In this document: in pieces, positions 9,664 through 17,471 of the stretch
How positions within the stretch are numbered: position 1 is the stretch's first letter
Layout: each line of letters opens with the position of its first letter
Origin: Nocardioidaceae bacterium
Lineage (GTDB): Bacteria > Actinomycetota > Actinomycetes > Propionibacteriales > Nocardioidaceae
Direction: 5' to 3'
NCBI GenBank assembly: GCA_025980475.1
Contig: JAICXL010000014.1
Location: 1 to 42,797, forward strand
DNA length: 42,797 bases
Notes under the pieces: generated by a model
Seen by the model: the letters and a program-made list of their open reading frames with translations, nothing else
Database searches by the model: none
What the model was told of the DNA's origin: nothing
Made by a program: the position numbers and the translations under genes

Positions 9664-12600
9664 ATGTCCATCCACAAGCTCACCGCGGGGAGTGGGTATG
9701 ACTACCTGACTCGGCAGGTGGCGGCGATGGATGCCACCGACAAGGGCCACGCGGGACTCGCGTCGTACTACACCGAGAAGGGCGAGGCCCCGGGCCGGTG
9801 GGTGGGCTCGGGGATGGCCGGGCTCGACGGCCTGGCGGCCGGAGAGGTGGTTACGGCCGAGCAGATGCAGGCGCTGTTCGGCTCTGGGCACCACCCGCTC
9901 GCGACGGAACGGCAAGCCCAGGTGGTGGCCGAGGCCTCGGTCGAGATGCGTGCCGCGGTGACCGCGCCGGAGACCGGTGGGCGCCGGCCGCGGGGGCGGT
10001 CGCGGCAGACGGTTACGCAGCAGGAGCTGCAGCACCGGTTGCGAGACGCGGCTCGGTTGGGCCGCCCGTTCGCGGTCCACGAGGGCGGGGTGTCGGCCGT
10101 CCGCCGGGAGGTCGCGAAGCGCTTCGCCGCCTTCAACACCGTCGCCGGGCTCCCTGCCGACTGGCCTGTGCCCGCCGACGAACGGGCCCAGATCCGCACC
10201 CAGGTGGCGGTGGAGTTCTTCCGTGCCGAGCACGGTCGCGACCCTGCAGATACCCGCGAGATCGCCGCCACCATCGCCAAGCACTCCCGCCCGGGCCGCA
10301 CGGCGGTGGCCGGGTTCGACCTGACGTTCTCCCCGGTGAAGAGCTTCTCGGTGCTCTGGGCGTTGGCCGATCCGGCCACCGCCGCACGGCTGGAGCAGGC
10401 GCACCAGGCGGCCGTGTCCGAGGCGTTGGCGTTCCTCGAGGAGCGTGCGTTGTTCACCCGCACCGGGCGCGACGGTGTCCGGCAGGTCGAGGTGCGTGGC
10501 CTGGTCGCCGCGGCGTTCACTCACCGCGACTCCCGCGCCGGAGACCCCGACCTGCACACCCACGTGGCGGTGGCGAACAAGGTGCAAACGTTGGATGGGA
10601 GGTGGTTGGCGATCGATGCGCGGGTGTTGTTCAAGGCCAACGTGGCCGCCTCGGAGCTCTACAAAACCGCCTTGGAGGCCCACTGTGCGCAGCTGGGGCT
10701 GCGGTTCACCGAACACCCCAATGCCGATGCCCGCAAGCGGCCGGTGCGCGAGATCGTCGGCATCGACCAGGCTCTGCTGGAGCGGTTCTCCAAGCGGCGA
10801 GCCAGCATCAAGCACCGCCGCGAGGTCCTCGTGGTGCAATTCCAGGACACCCATGGCCGTCCGGCGACGGCGGTGGAGACGCTCAAGCTGGACCAGCAGG
10901 CCACCTTGGAGACCCGGCAGGCCAAGCACTCCCCGCGCAGCCTGGCCGACCAGCGTGCCGCCTGGCACAGCGAGGCCACCGGTGTGCTGGGTGGTGACCG
11001 GCGGCTGCGGCGGATGCTGCGCGTCGCCTTCCACCCAGCCGCGACGAAGCCGGAGCGGGTCGATTCCGCGTGGGTGGCGGCGGCCACCGACCGGGTGGTC
11101 TCTGCGGTGGAGTCCCGCCGGGCGACTTGGCAGGAATGGCATGTCCGCGCCGAGGCGCTGCGCCAGGTCCGCGGCCTCGGCCTGCCCGCGGCCGACCTGG
11201 ACCGGCTGGTGGACCTGCTCGTCGACCAGGTCCTCACCGACCGCTCGGTGCCCATCAGGCGACCGGCCGCGGACGCCATCGCCGAACCGCAGGTGCTGCG
11301 GCGCCGCGACGGCGCCTCCGTCTACACCATCGCCGGCGCCGGACTGTTCACCAGTAGCCGCATCCTGGAGGCCGAACGCGAGCTGGTCGCCGCCGCCGGC
11401 CGCACCGACGGCCACCGGGTGCCGCCTGCCTGTGTCGAGGCCGCGCTGCACGGCGCGGCGGCTGCCGGCGTGGGACTGAACCGGGGGCAGGCAGACTTGG
11501 TGCGGCAGATGGCCACCTCCGGTGCCCGGGTGCAGCTGGGGATCGCGCCGGCCGGATCGGGGAAGACCACCGCCATGCGCGCCCTCGCCGCTGCCTGGAC
11601 CGCCGGCGGCGGCACCGTGATCGGCCTCGCCCCCTCCGCAGCGGCCGCGGACCAGCTCGGCGCCAGCCTGCGCGGCAACCCCGGCACCGGTCAGGAGGCC
11701 GGTCCCGCGGCGGAGACGCTGGCGAAGCTGACCCACGCCCTGACGACCGGAAGGGCGACCGGGACGATGCCCGAGTGGGTCGCGGGGATCGGGCCGCGGA
11801 GCCTGGTGGTGATCGACGAGACCGGGATGGCCGACACCCTCTCCCTGGCCACCACCGTCGGTTACGTGACCGAGCGGGGCGGCAGCGTCCGGCTGATCGG
11901 CGACGACCAGCAGCTGGCCGCGATCGGCGCCGGCGGGGTGCTGCGAGACATCGCCACCACCCACGGCGCCCTGCGGCTGGCGGAGCTGGTCCGGTTCACC
12001 GACGCGGGCGAGGCAGCCGCCTCACTGGCCCTGCGCGATGGCAGACCCGAGGCGCTCGGGTTCTACCTGGACCACCAGCGGGTCCATGTCGGTGACCTGG
12101 CCACCCTGACCGAGCAGGCGTTCACCGCCTGGGCCACCGACCGCAAGGCCGGTGTCGATGCGCTCATGCTGGCTCCCACCCGGGACCTGGTCGCCGAGCT
12201 GAACCGACGCGCCCGCACCCACCGGCTCGACGCCCGCGACCCTGACCCCGGCCGCGGCCGCGGCCGTGGTGGGTTGGTTGGTCGGGAACGCGTGCTGGCC
12301 GACGGCAACACCGCCAGCGCCGGGGACCTGGTGATCACCCGCGCCAACGACCGGCGACTGCGCATTTCGGCCACGGACTGGGTCAAGAACGGCGACCGCT
12401 GGCTGGTCCGCCAGGTCCACGACGACGGCGCGCTGACCGTGCAGCACACCCGTGGCCGTCGTACGGTCCGGTTGCCCGCAGACTACGTGGACCGGGCGAC
12501 GGAGCTGGGGTATGCCACCACCATCCACACCGCCCAGGGCGTCACCGCCGAGGCCATGCACGGTCTGGTCACCGGACAGGAGACCCGCCAGCACCTCTAC

Positions 12601-14178
12601 ACCATGCTGACCCGCGGGAAGGCCGCCAACCACCTCTACCTCCAGGTCGTCGGCGACGGCGACCCGCACAGCCTGATCCGCCCCGAGACCACCCACCCGG
12701 CCACCGCCACCGAAGTGCTCGAACAGGTCCTGGCCCGCGACGACACCGCGACCTCGGCCACCAGCCTGACCCAGGCCCAGACCGACCTCGCCCCCCGGCT
12801 GGCCGACGCCACCGCGCGGTACCTCGACGCCCTCTACGTCGCCGCCGAAACCACCCTCGGCATCGACGCCGGGGCCAGTCTGGACGAGGGCGCCGAGCAG
12901 CTCATCGACGGCCTCACCGACGCACCCGCATGGCCGGCGCTGCGCGCGCACCTGCTGCTGGTCGCCGCGGCCGGCACCGAGCCCCTCGACGCGTTGGCGG
13001 CCACCGCGGGAGGCGAGTTGGACACCGCCCGGGACCCCGCCGCGGTGCTGGACTGGCGACTGGACGACACCGGCATGCGCGGCACCACCCCCGGCCCACT
13101 GCCCTGGCTCCCCGGCATCCCGACCGCCCTCGCCCACGACCCGCAATGGGGCCAGTACCTGGCCCAACGCAGCCAGCTCGTCTCCAGCCTCGCCGACCAG
13201 CTCCGCGACAACATCCGCACCGCCGCGGACACGACGGGCAGGTCGCCGACGTGGCTGACCCCCGGGACGACCCCGGGTATGACCGCCGACCCCGAGGTCG
13301 CTGCCGACATCGAGGTCTGGCGCGCCGCCATGGCCGTCGATCCCGAGGACACTAGGCCCACCGGCGCCCCGCAGCGGCAGAAGGCAGCCGCCAGGTGGCA
13401 ACACCACCTCAACACTAGCCTCACCAGCCACCGCACCCCGGCGCTGGACGAATGGGCACCGCTGCTGCAGGAACTCGTCCCGCAAACCGCGCAGGACGGC
13501 TTCACCCCCGTGCTGGCCGAACGACTGGCCCGGCTGAACCGCGCCGGGCTCCCAGCAGCACGCCTCGCCCGTCAGGTCGCGGCCGAGCGGCCCCTTCCCG
13601 ACGACCACGCCGCCGCCGCGCTGTGGTGGCGGATCACCTCCCGGTGCGACCCCCCGAGCGCCATCGACGAGCCAGGCGACCGGTCCCGTGTCGAGGACTG
13701 GCAGCTACGACTCACCGAGCTCCTCGGCGCCGACCGGGCCACCCGCCTGGAGACCAGCCCCGCCTGGCCAGCCCTGGTCTCGCTGGTCGACCAGGGCATC
13801 CAACGCGGCTGGCGGCTCGAGGACCTGCTCTCACCCGAAACGCAACACCACGGTCCGAACGGACCCGACGCGATGGACGAGGGCGAGGCGATCCTCTGGC
13901 GCACCGCCACCCTGCTGCACCCGCGGCCCACGGAGAACACCGACGACGAGCCACTGCCCGACGCCTATCCGGCAGTGCAGATCGCGGTCCCGGCGCCATC
14001 GGAACCGGTCATCCCCGACCCGTCTCCCGAGGCTGCTCGCGACGAGCCGCGCTGGGCGAAGAACTGGATCTCCGAGCCGGAAATCGTCGAACCAGCGACA
14101 CCGATAACCGCACGAAACGATGAGCCGCCGCTCCGCACACACCGCCCGGACCGTCTCGGTCCCGGCTTGAGTCGCTAA
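9664..14178 (+). CDS. MobF-family conjugative relaxase-helicase (TraA/TraI-like)
   Basis: About 1504 residues, starting at ATG 9664 seven bases after GGTGGG. The N-terminal TrwC-type relaxase has the candidate catalytic tyrosines in SGYDYLTRQVA (about residues 11-20), the FDLTFSPVKSFSVLWALADP strand, and the metal-binding histidines in THRDSRAGDPDLHTHVAVAN (about 286-305). A RecD/UvrD-like helicase follows: Walker A APAGSGKTT (about 628), Walker B LVVIDETGM (about 715), a GDDQQLAAIGAGG motif, and a late helicase motif IHTAQGVTAE (about 956). The long C-terminal tail is low in recognisable domains. Such proteins nick oriT, bind covalently to the strand and unwind it during transfer. The upstream AT-rich sequence may hold the oriT or promoter; no oriT hairpin was identified with confidence. 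Confidence 0.93.
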   Translation: MSIHKLTAGSGYDYLTRQVAAMDATDKGHAGLASYYTEKGEAPGRWVGSGMAGLDGLAAGEVVTAEQMQALFGSGHHPLATERQAQVVAEASVEMRAAVTAPETGGRRPRGRSRQTVTQQELQHRLRDAARLGRPFAVHEGGVSAVRREVAKRFAAFNTVAGLPADWPVPADERAQIRTQVAVEFFRAEHGRDPADTREIAATIAKHSRPGRTAVAGFDLTFSPVKSFSVLWALADPATAARLEQAHQAAVSEALAFLEERALFTRTGRDGVRQVEVRGLVAAAFTHRDSRAGDPDLHTHVAVANKVQTLDGRWLAIDARVLFKANVAASELYKTALEAHCAQLGLRFTEHPNADARKRPVREIVGIDQALLERFSKRRASIKHRREVLVVQFQDTHGRPATAVETLKLDQQATLETRQAKHSPRSLADQRAAWHSEATGVLGGDRRLRRMLRVAFHPAATKPERVDSAWVAAATDRVVSAVESRRATWQEWHVRAEALRQVRGLGLPAADLDRLVDLLVDQVLTDRSVPIRRPAADAIAEPQVLRRRDGASVYTIAGAGLFTSSRILEAERELVAAAGRTDGHRVPPACVEAALHGAAAAGVGLNRGQADLVRQMATSGARVQLGIAPAGSGKTTAMRALAAAWTAGGGTVIGLAPSAAAADQLGASLRGNPGTGQEAGPAAETLAKLTHALTTGRATGTMPEWVAGIGPRSLVVIDETGMADTLSLATTVGYVTERGGSVRLIGDDQQLAAIGAGGVLRDIATTHGALRLAELVRFTDAGEAAASLALRDGRPEALGFYLDHQRVHVGDLATLTEQAFTAWATDRKAGVDALMLAPTRDLVAELNRRARTHRLDARDPDPGRGRGRGGLVGRERVLADGNTASAGDLVITRANDRRLRISATDWVKNGDRWLVRQVHDDGALTVQHTRGRRTVRLPADYVDRATELGYATTIHTAQGVTAEAMHGLVTGQETRQHLYTMLTRGKAANHLYLQVVGDGDPHSLIRPETTHPATATEVLEQVLARDDTATSATSLTQAQTDLAPRLADATARYLDALYVAAETTLGIDAGASLDEGAEQLIDGLTDAPAWPALRAHLLLVAAAGTEPLDALAATAGGELDTARDPAAVLDWRLDDTGMRGTTPGPLPWLPGIPTALAHDPQWGQYLAQRSQLVSSLADQLRDNIRTAADTTGRSPTWLTPGTTPGMTADPEVAADIEVWRAAMAVDPEDTRPTGAPQRQKAAARWQHHLNTSLTSHRTPALDEWAPLLQELVPQTAQDGFTPVLAERLARLNRAGLPAARLARQVAAERPLPDDHAAAALWWRITSRCDPPSAIDEPGDRSRVEDWQLRLTELLGADRATRLETSPAWPALVSLVDQGIQRGWRLEDLLSPETQHHGPNGPDAMDEGEAILWRTATLLHPRPTENTDDEPLPDAYPAVQIAVPAPSEPVIPDPSPEAARDEPRWAKNWISEPEIVEPATPITARNDEPPLRTHRPDRLGPGLSR

Positions 14179-14284
14179 CGGGGTTGCGGACCTCGCCGAC
14201 GCATCAGGTGAGCGGCCAGAGCGCGTTCCCGCAGTTACGGAGCTGAGACCAACAACGGTCCCTCCCGATCCAAGGAGTTCACCC

Positions 14285-14524
14285 ATGTGCCACAAGTTCC
14301 GCACCGCACTCGCCGACGCCGACGGCTCGGCCGTCGACGAAGAGCTGCTCACCATCGCCGAAGCGACCGGCATCCTGCGCACCCCAATCGCCACCTGGCG
14401 CACCGCGGCGTTGTGGTGGAGATCGAGGAACAGCCCCCCACCTCGCGGGGCCAACAGCCACCGGCCGCCCTTGCAACCGCCAAGCGGCGCCGCCAGTCGG
14501 GACCACGGAGGGGGAGGGGAGTGA
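14285..14524 (+). CDS. Small HTH protein, possibly truncated
   Basis: A 79-codon frame from ATG with AAGGAG (14272-14277) seven bases upstream. Residues about 19-40 (EELLTIAEATGILRTPIATW) resemble the first helices of the HTH_17/excisionase DNA-binding fold. After that the sequence turns into Arg/Pro/Ser-rich residues that do not continue the domain, so the end may result from an old frameshift. It ends two bases before the next HTH gene, suggesting a two-gene regulatory pair; possibly an excisionase or control protein for the element. Confidence 0.55.
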   Translation: MCHKFRTALADADGSAVDEELLTIAEATGILRTPIATWRTAALWWRSRNSPPPRGANSHRPPLQPPSGAASRDHGGGGE

Positions 14525-14526
14525 TC

Positions 14527-14751
14527 ATGACAAAACCGGCCGGATCAGCCGCGGGAAACACGGTGTCGCCCCCGACATATCTGACCTTGGAGCAGGTGGC
14601 ACAGATCACCGAGCAGTCGGTCATGACGATCCGACGTCGGATCGCCGACGGCACGTTGCCGGCCTACCGCTTCGGGGGTCGCAACATCCGCATCAAGCTC
14701 GACGATCTCGAAGCCGCCGCCCGGCGCATCCCCAACGCCGGCACCGGGTAG
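14527..14751 (+). CDS. Excisionase-like helix-turn-helix protein
   Basis: 74 residues from ATG 14527, preceded by a very purine-rich ribosome site (GGAGGGGGAGGGGA, 14507-14520) with six bases between. The core (YLTLEQVAQITEQSVMTIRR, then DGTLPAYRFGGRNIRI and KLDDLEAA) is a typical MerR/HTH_17 excisionase domain. Family members assist the integrase during excision or repress transfer genes. It sits between relaxase and integrase, as in many actinobacterial elements. It is complete, unlike the HTH frame just before it. Confidence 0.85.
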   Translation: MTKPAGSAAGNTVSPPTYLTLEQVAQITEQSVMTIRRRIADGTLPAYRFGGRNIRIKLDDLEAAARRIPNAGTG

Positions 14752-14861
14752 GCCCACCGTTGAACCCCCGACCGCTCCACGGTCAGCACTACCATGAAAG
14801 AAGTCAGCGAACGCTGAACCGGCGCCGCGACCTGACAGAGTGGTGGAAGGAGGTGAGGGAG

Positions 14862-15182
14862 ATGGCCGACCATACAGGTCGGGTGCTGTACAAGGACATC
14901 GTTCCCTACGACACCCCCACCTCGCTCACCGCGCTCCGCGGACCTGCCACCGGCATCCTCGAGGTTCCGCTCACCGTGCACTGGGGACCGCGCCGCACGT
15001 TCGACCTCGATGACCCTCGCGACGTGCACGCCGCCTACCGTGCGATCGTGCGCGAAGGCACAACGGCGGTTCAAGAGCAACTGCTCAACGCCGACGTACT
15101 CCGTCGCCTCTGGCCCGAGCTGATGCTGCCGCCGCGATGCCGAAACATCTGGGAAGACCGCTTCCCCGAGCTCGCTGCTTGA
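14862..15182 (+). CDS. Hypothetical partner of the AbiEii-like protein (candidate antitoxin)
   Basis: 106 residues, starting at ATG 14862 because AGGAGG (14848-14853) lies eight bases upstream; the in-frame extension to 14760 lacks such a site. No known domain is recognised. The middle (ILEVPLTVHWGPRRTFDLDD) and the end (NADVLRRLWPELMLPPRCRN) look like a folded soluble protein. The next gene, an AbiEii-type nucleotidyltransferase, begins nine bases after this stop, so the two are almost certainly co-transcribed. The context suggests a toxin-antitoxin or abortive-infection pair with this as the regulatory partner. It does not show the winged-helix look of classic AbiEi, so the role is inference. 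Confidence 0.75.
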   Translation: MADHTGRVLYKDIVPYDTPTSLTALRGPATGILEVPLTVHWGPRRTFDLDDPRDVHAAYRAIVREGTTAVQEQLLNADVLRRLWPELMLPPRCRNIWEDRFPELAA

Positions 15183-15191
15183 TCACCAGCG

Positions 15192-16022
15192 ATGGCTGAC
15201 CACCTCCGCGACACCTCCGGAAGCGTTGCGTTCCAGCGGCACGTCACCACGGTCCTGCTCGACCACATCTCAACGGCGGGGTTCGCTCTCGCAGGCTCCG
15301 GGGCGATCCGCGAGCACGGAATCACACAACGACCGACCAACGACATCGACCTCTTCACAACTGCTGCCACCGGCCCCGAAGCGTTCACGACGGCAGTCGA
15401 AGTGGGGGAGCGGACCTTGCGCGACAAAGGTTACAAGGTGAGTCGGACCCGCTCGACGCCCGAGTTCGCGCGGCTCCTCGTCGAGGCCACCGGTGAGACA
15501 GAGATCAACGACGTTGTGACGGGGATGGCCGTCGAAGTCGACCTGGGCATCGACTGGCGCCGCGAGCCACCGGCGCAGCTTTCCATCGGACCGGTGCTCG
15601 GGCTACGCGACGCCGTTGGTAGCAAGGTCGCCGCCGTCTACTCCCGAGGAGAGGCACGCGACTTCCTCGACGTCGACGCGATCCGCGAGTCGAGACGGTT
15701 CACCGACCCAGAGCTACTCACCCTGGCCAAGGAACATGACCCCGGCTTCGAGGTGGAGACGTTCGTGCAGCAACTGCGTCGCGTGCGCCAGCTCGACCCA
15801 GTCGAGACCACCGAGTACGGCACCGACGGCGAACGCCTCGACCAGATCAAGCTCCGCCTCGGCACGTGGGCGGTCGAACTCCTTGAGTCGCTGCGGCCGC
15901 CGCTGGCACCCCCCGCATCTCGACCGCCGACATCGAGCCCGGCCGACCAGCGGCCGCCGTCCCCGGGCAACGTCGGGCCAGGGTGCACCCGAGACGCCGA
16001 CCCGCGAGGACCGAGCCTGTAG
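15192..16022 (+). CDS. AbiEii/AbiGii-type nucleotidyltransferase (candidate toxin)
   Basis: 276 residues. The nucleotidyltransferase signature FALAGSGAIREHG, then RPTNDIDLF, is present (about residues 31-55), giving the Gly-Ser and DxD metal-binding elements. Downstream, AVYSRGEARDFLDVDAI (about 148-164) matches the conserved Lys/Arg-Asp block of AbiEii proteins. AbiEii family proteins are the toxic halves of type IV toxin-antitoxin phage-defence systems and transfer nucleotides to RNA targets; activity here is inferred. The last 45 residues are Pro/Ser-rich and probably disordered. No strong ribosome site precedes the ATG, consistent with translational coupling to the partner gene nine bases upstream. 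Confidence 0.87.
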   Translation: MADHLRDTSGSVAFQRHVTTVLLDHISTAGFALAGSGAIREHGITQRPTNDIDLFTTAATGPEAFTTAVEVGERTLRDKGYKVSRTRSTPEFARLLVEATGETEINDVVTGMAVEVDLGIDWRREPPAQLSIGPVLGLRDAVGSKVAAVYSRGEARDFLDVDAIRESRRFTDPELLTLAKEHDPGFEVETFVQQLRRVRQLDPVETTEYGTDGERLDQIKLRLGTWAVELLESLRPPLAPPASRPPTSSPADQRPPSPGNVGPGCTRDADPRGPSL

Positions 16023-16091
16023 CCGCATGGGCATCGCGCGCCATTGGTCCGCTTGCGGGAGAGTGCTCGGCTCTTGACTGGTTGTTGAGCA

Positions 16092-16115
16092 TGCACAGGC
16101 CCGCTGGCGTGTGCA
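16092..16115. repeat. Inverted repeat TGCACA/TGTGCA beside the integrase 3' end
   Basis: TGCACA (16092-16097) and TGTGCA (16110-16115) are exact inverted arms around a 12-base loop, in the gap between the converging AbiEii-like and integrase genes. It may act as a weak terminator for either gene. The GTGCA core also occurs in the repeats on the other side of the integrase gene, so a recombinase or excisionase site is an alternative. Confidence 0.35.
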
Positions 16116-16119
16116 CCGG

Positions 16120-17259
16120 TTACGACACTCCGCGCGTCTCACCCTCCGCCATCGTCGACAGCGCTTCGGCGATCTGCGAATGCCGGTCGCTCACGCTGGA
16201 CTGGTAGATCATCGCGGCCTGGGCGGTCGAGTGCCCGCCGCGCTGCTGCAGCTCGCCCACGGTGGCGCCGGTCCGTGCGGCCATCACCAGACCGAAATGA
16301 CGCAGGTCGTGCACACGGACGTCTGGGCGGCCGGCCTGGTTCTTCGCCGGTCCGAACACTCGGTGCAGCGTCGACAGTGCGAGGTAGTCCTTGCCGTTGG
16401 CCGCGGGGAACACCAGTCCGTCCTTGCCGAACGCCGCGTGCTCGGTCAGGTGCTCGCGTAGCGCCGGAAGGAGGTGCGGCGGGATGGTGACCGTCCGGCG
16501 ACCGGCGTCGGACTTCGGCGGGCCGACGAACTTCTGGCCCTTGAGGGTCACCACGGAGTGCCGGACGTGCACGACGCCGGCCTTGAGGTCGAGGTCGGAG
16601 CGGCGCAGCGCGGCCAGCTCGCCGAACCTCAGCGAGCACCAGGCGCCGAGCAGCACCAACGCCTTGTATCGGGCCGGGATGGCCAACACCAGGGCGTTCA
16701 GCTCCGCGACGGTGAGCACCCGTAGCTCCCGCTCCCGCTTCTTCGTCCCGGCACCCTTGATCCGCACCGGGTTGACCGGCACGGCGCCGTCGTCGGCGGC
16801 CTCGCCCATGATCGTGCGCAGCAGCCCGTAGGCGTTTGCGCGGCCGGTCTGGCCGGTGTCGAGGTCGGCATACCAGGACTTCACCAGCGTCGGGGTGATC
16901 GCGGTCAGCGGCAGCCCGGCGAACGTCGGGGCGATGTGCCGGCGCATGATGCCCTCGTACAGCGCGGCGGTCCTGGGCTTGATCTGCCCCGACCTCGAGC
17001 GCATCTGCAGCCACGCCGCGGCGTACTGCCCGAACGTATCCGGCTGGGCCGCCGGCTCGGGCTTGTTGCGCGAGTGCGGGGGAGTCCACGTGCCGGCGTC
17101 GACCAGGCGGCGCTCGTCGACCAGCCACCCTTCGGCGTCCATCTTCGTCTCGAACGTGCCCGCGGCCTTGTGCACCGCGAGGTCAGGGCCGGTGTAGCTG
17201 GCCTGCCAGCGCCCGCTCGGGAGCTTGCGGAGTCGGCCCCAGCCGCGTCTGCTGCCCAT
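16120..17259 (-). CDS. int: Tyrosine-type site-specific integrase
   Basis: About 379 residues from ATG 17259 (GGGTGG five bases upstream); a TTG 11 codons earlier is possible. Order: an AP2-like arm-binding N-terminus (GRLRKLPSGRWQASYTG), a SAM-like core-binding domain (FGQYAAAWLQMRSRSG to about residue 150), then the catalytic domain. Catalytic residues are visible: Arg in CSLRFGELAALR, Lys near GPPKSDAGRR, HDLRHFG, GGHSTAQA and the nucleophile Tyr in AMIYQSS. The architecture is full length for actinobacterial phage/ICE integrases, so it is probably functional. The family cuts and rejoins att sites, often at tRNA 3' ends; the gene reads into the element with its start close to the right boundary. 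Confidence 0.94.
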   Translation of the reverse strand: MGSRRGWGRLRKLPSGRWQASYTGPDLAVHKAAGTFETKMDAEGWLVDERRLVDAGTWTPPHSRNKPEPAAQPDTFGQYAAAWLQMRSRSGQIKPRTAALYEGIMRRHIAPTFAGLPLTAITPTLVKSWYADLDTGQTGRANAYGLLRTIMGEAADDGAVPVNPVRIKGAGTKKRERELRVLTVAELNALVLAIPARYKALVLLGAWCSLRFGELAALRRSDLDLKAGVVHVRHSVVTLKGQKFVGPPKSDAGRRTVTIPPHLLPALREHLTEHAAFGKDGLVFPAANGKDYLALSTLHRVFGPAKNQAGRPDVRVHDLRHFGLVMAARTGATVGELQQRGGHSTAQAAMIYQSSVSDRHSQIAEALSTMAEGETRGVS

Positions 17260-17273
17260 CGATGCCACCCATC

Positions 17274-17304
17274 TTGCACGCGCCGCGTGCAACTACGTGC
17301 AACT
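17274..17304. repeat. Inverted and direct repeats upstream of the integrase
   Basis: TTGCACG (17274-17280) and CGTGCAA (17286-17292) form an exact 7-base inverted repeat around a 5-base centre. The right arm is followed by a direct copy: GCGTGCAACT (17285-17294) and ACGTGCAACT (17295-17304), a 10-base period. The position immediately upstream of int suggests binding sites for integrase, excisionase or an int repressor. Confidence 0.55.
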
Positions 17305-17387
17305 TCAAGGCGTATTAGTGTATTTCAAAGTTCCCTGATGCGCCTATACTGCAGCGTAAACCGAGAATTCACCCGACAGTGAGAGAT

Positions 17388-17410
17388 AGTTCGATCCCTG
17401 CTGCGCCCAC
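17388..17410 (+). other. Possible att site resembling a tRNA 3' end
   Basis: AGTTCGATCCCTGCTGCGCC plus CAC resembles the T-loop, T-stem 3' strand and acceptor 3' strand of a tRNA. The bases upstream do not complete a T-stem, and no cloverleaf is present. This is what an att half-site at the edge of an island inserted in a tRNA gene would look like, next to the integrase. Chance similarity is quite possible, and no second copy was found in the window. Confidence 0.3.
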
Positions 17411-17471
17411 GCTGCGCTCATCCTTGCCCCACTCCTGCGCACATCTCGCCCGTGACGTACACAATGGCGAC

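Larger units (their letters stand above)
9600..17410. mobile_element. Candidate integrative mobilizable element (relaxase to integrase)
   Basis: A contiguous block carries a MobF-type relaxase-helicase, two small helix-turn-helix proteins, an AbiEii-like nucleotidyltransferase pair and a terminal tyrosine integrase reading inward. No type IV secretion or FtsK/TraB-type DNA pump is visible, so it would need help in trans. The right edge is placed at a tRNA-3'-end-like sequence (17388-17410) just upstream of the integrase. The left edge is not defined and may lie further left, possibly before the RHS gene or outside the window. No second att copy was found by eye. Confidence 0.6.

Noticed and set aside
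9613-13608. Long antisense frames under the relaxase gene
   Set aside because: The plus-strand relaxase has complete catalytic and helicase motifs; the opposite frames have none.
17380-17410. A complete tRNA gene upstream of the ABC-kinase gene
   Set aside because: Only a T-loop/acceptor-like 3' end is seen; the T-stem does not pair and there are no D or anticodon arms. Kept only as a possible att half-site.
17379-17471. N-terminal extension of the ABC-kinase protein to GTG 17379
   Set aside because: The extension overlaps the putative att region and looks non-conserved; ATG 17472 gives a normal NBD start.
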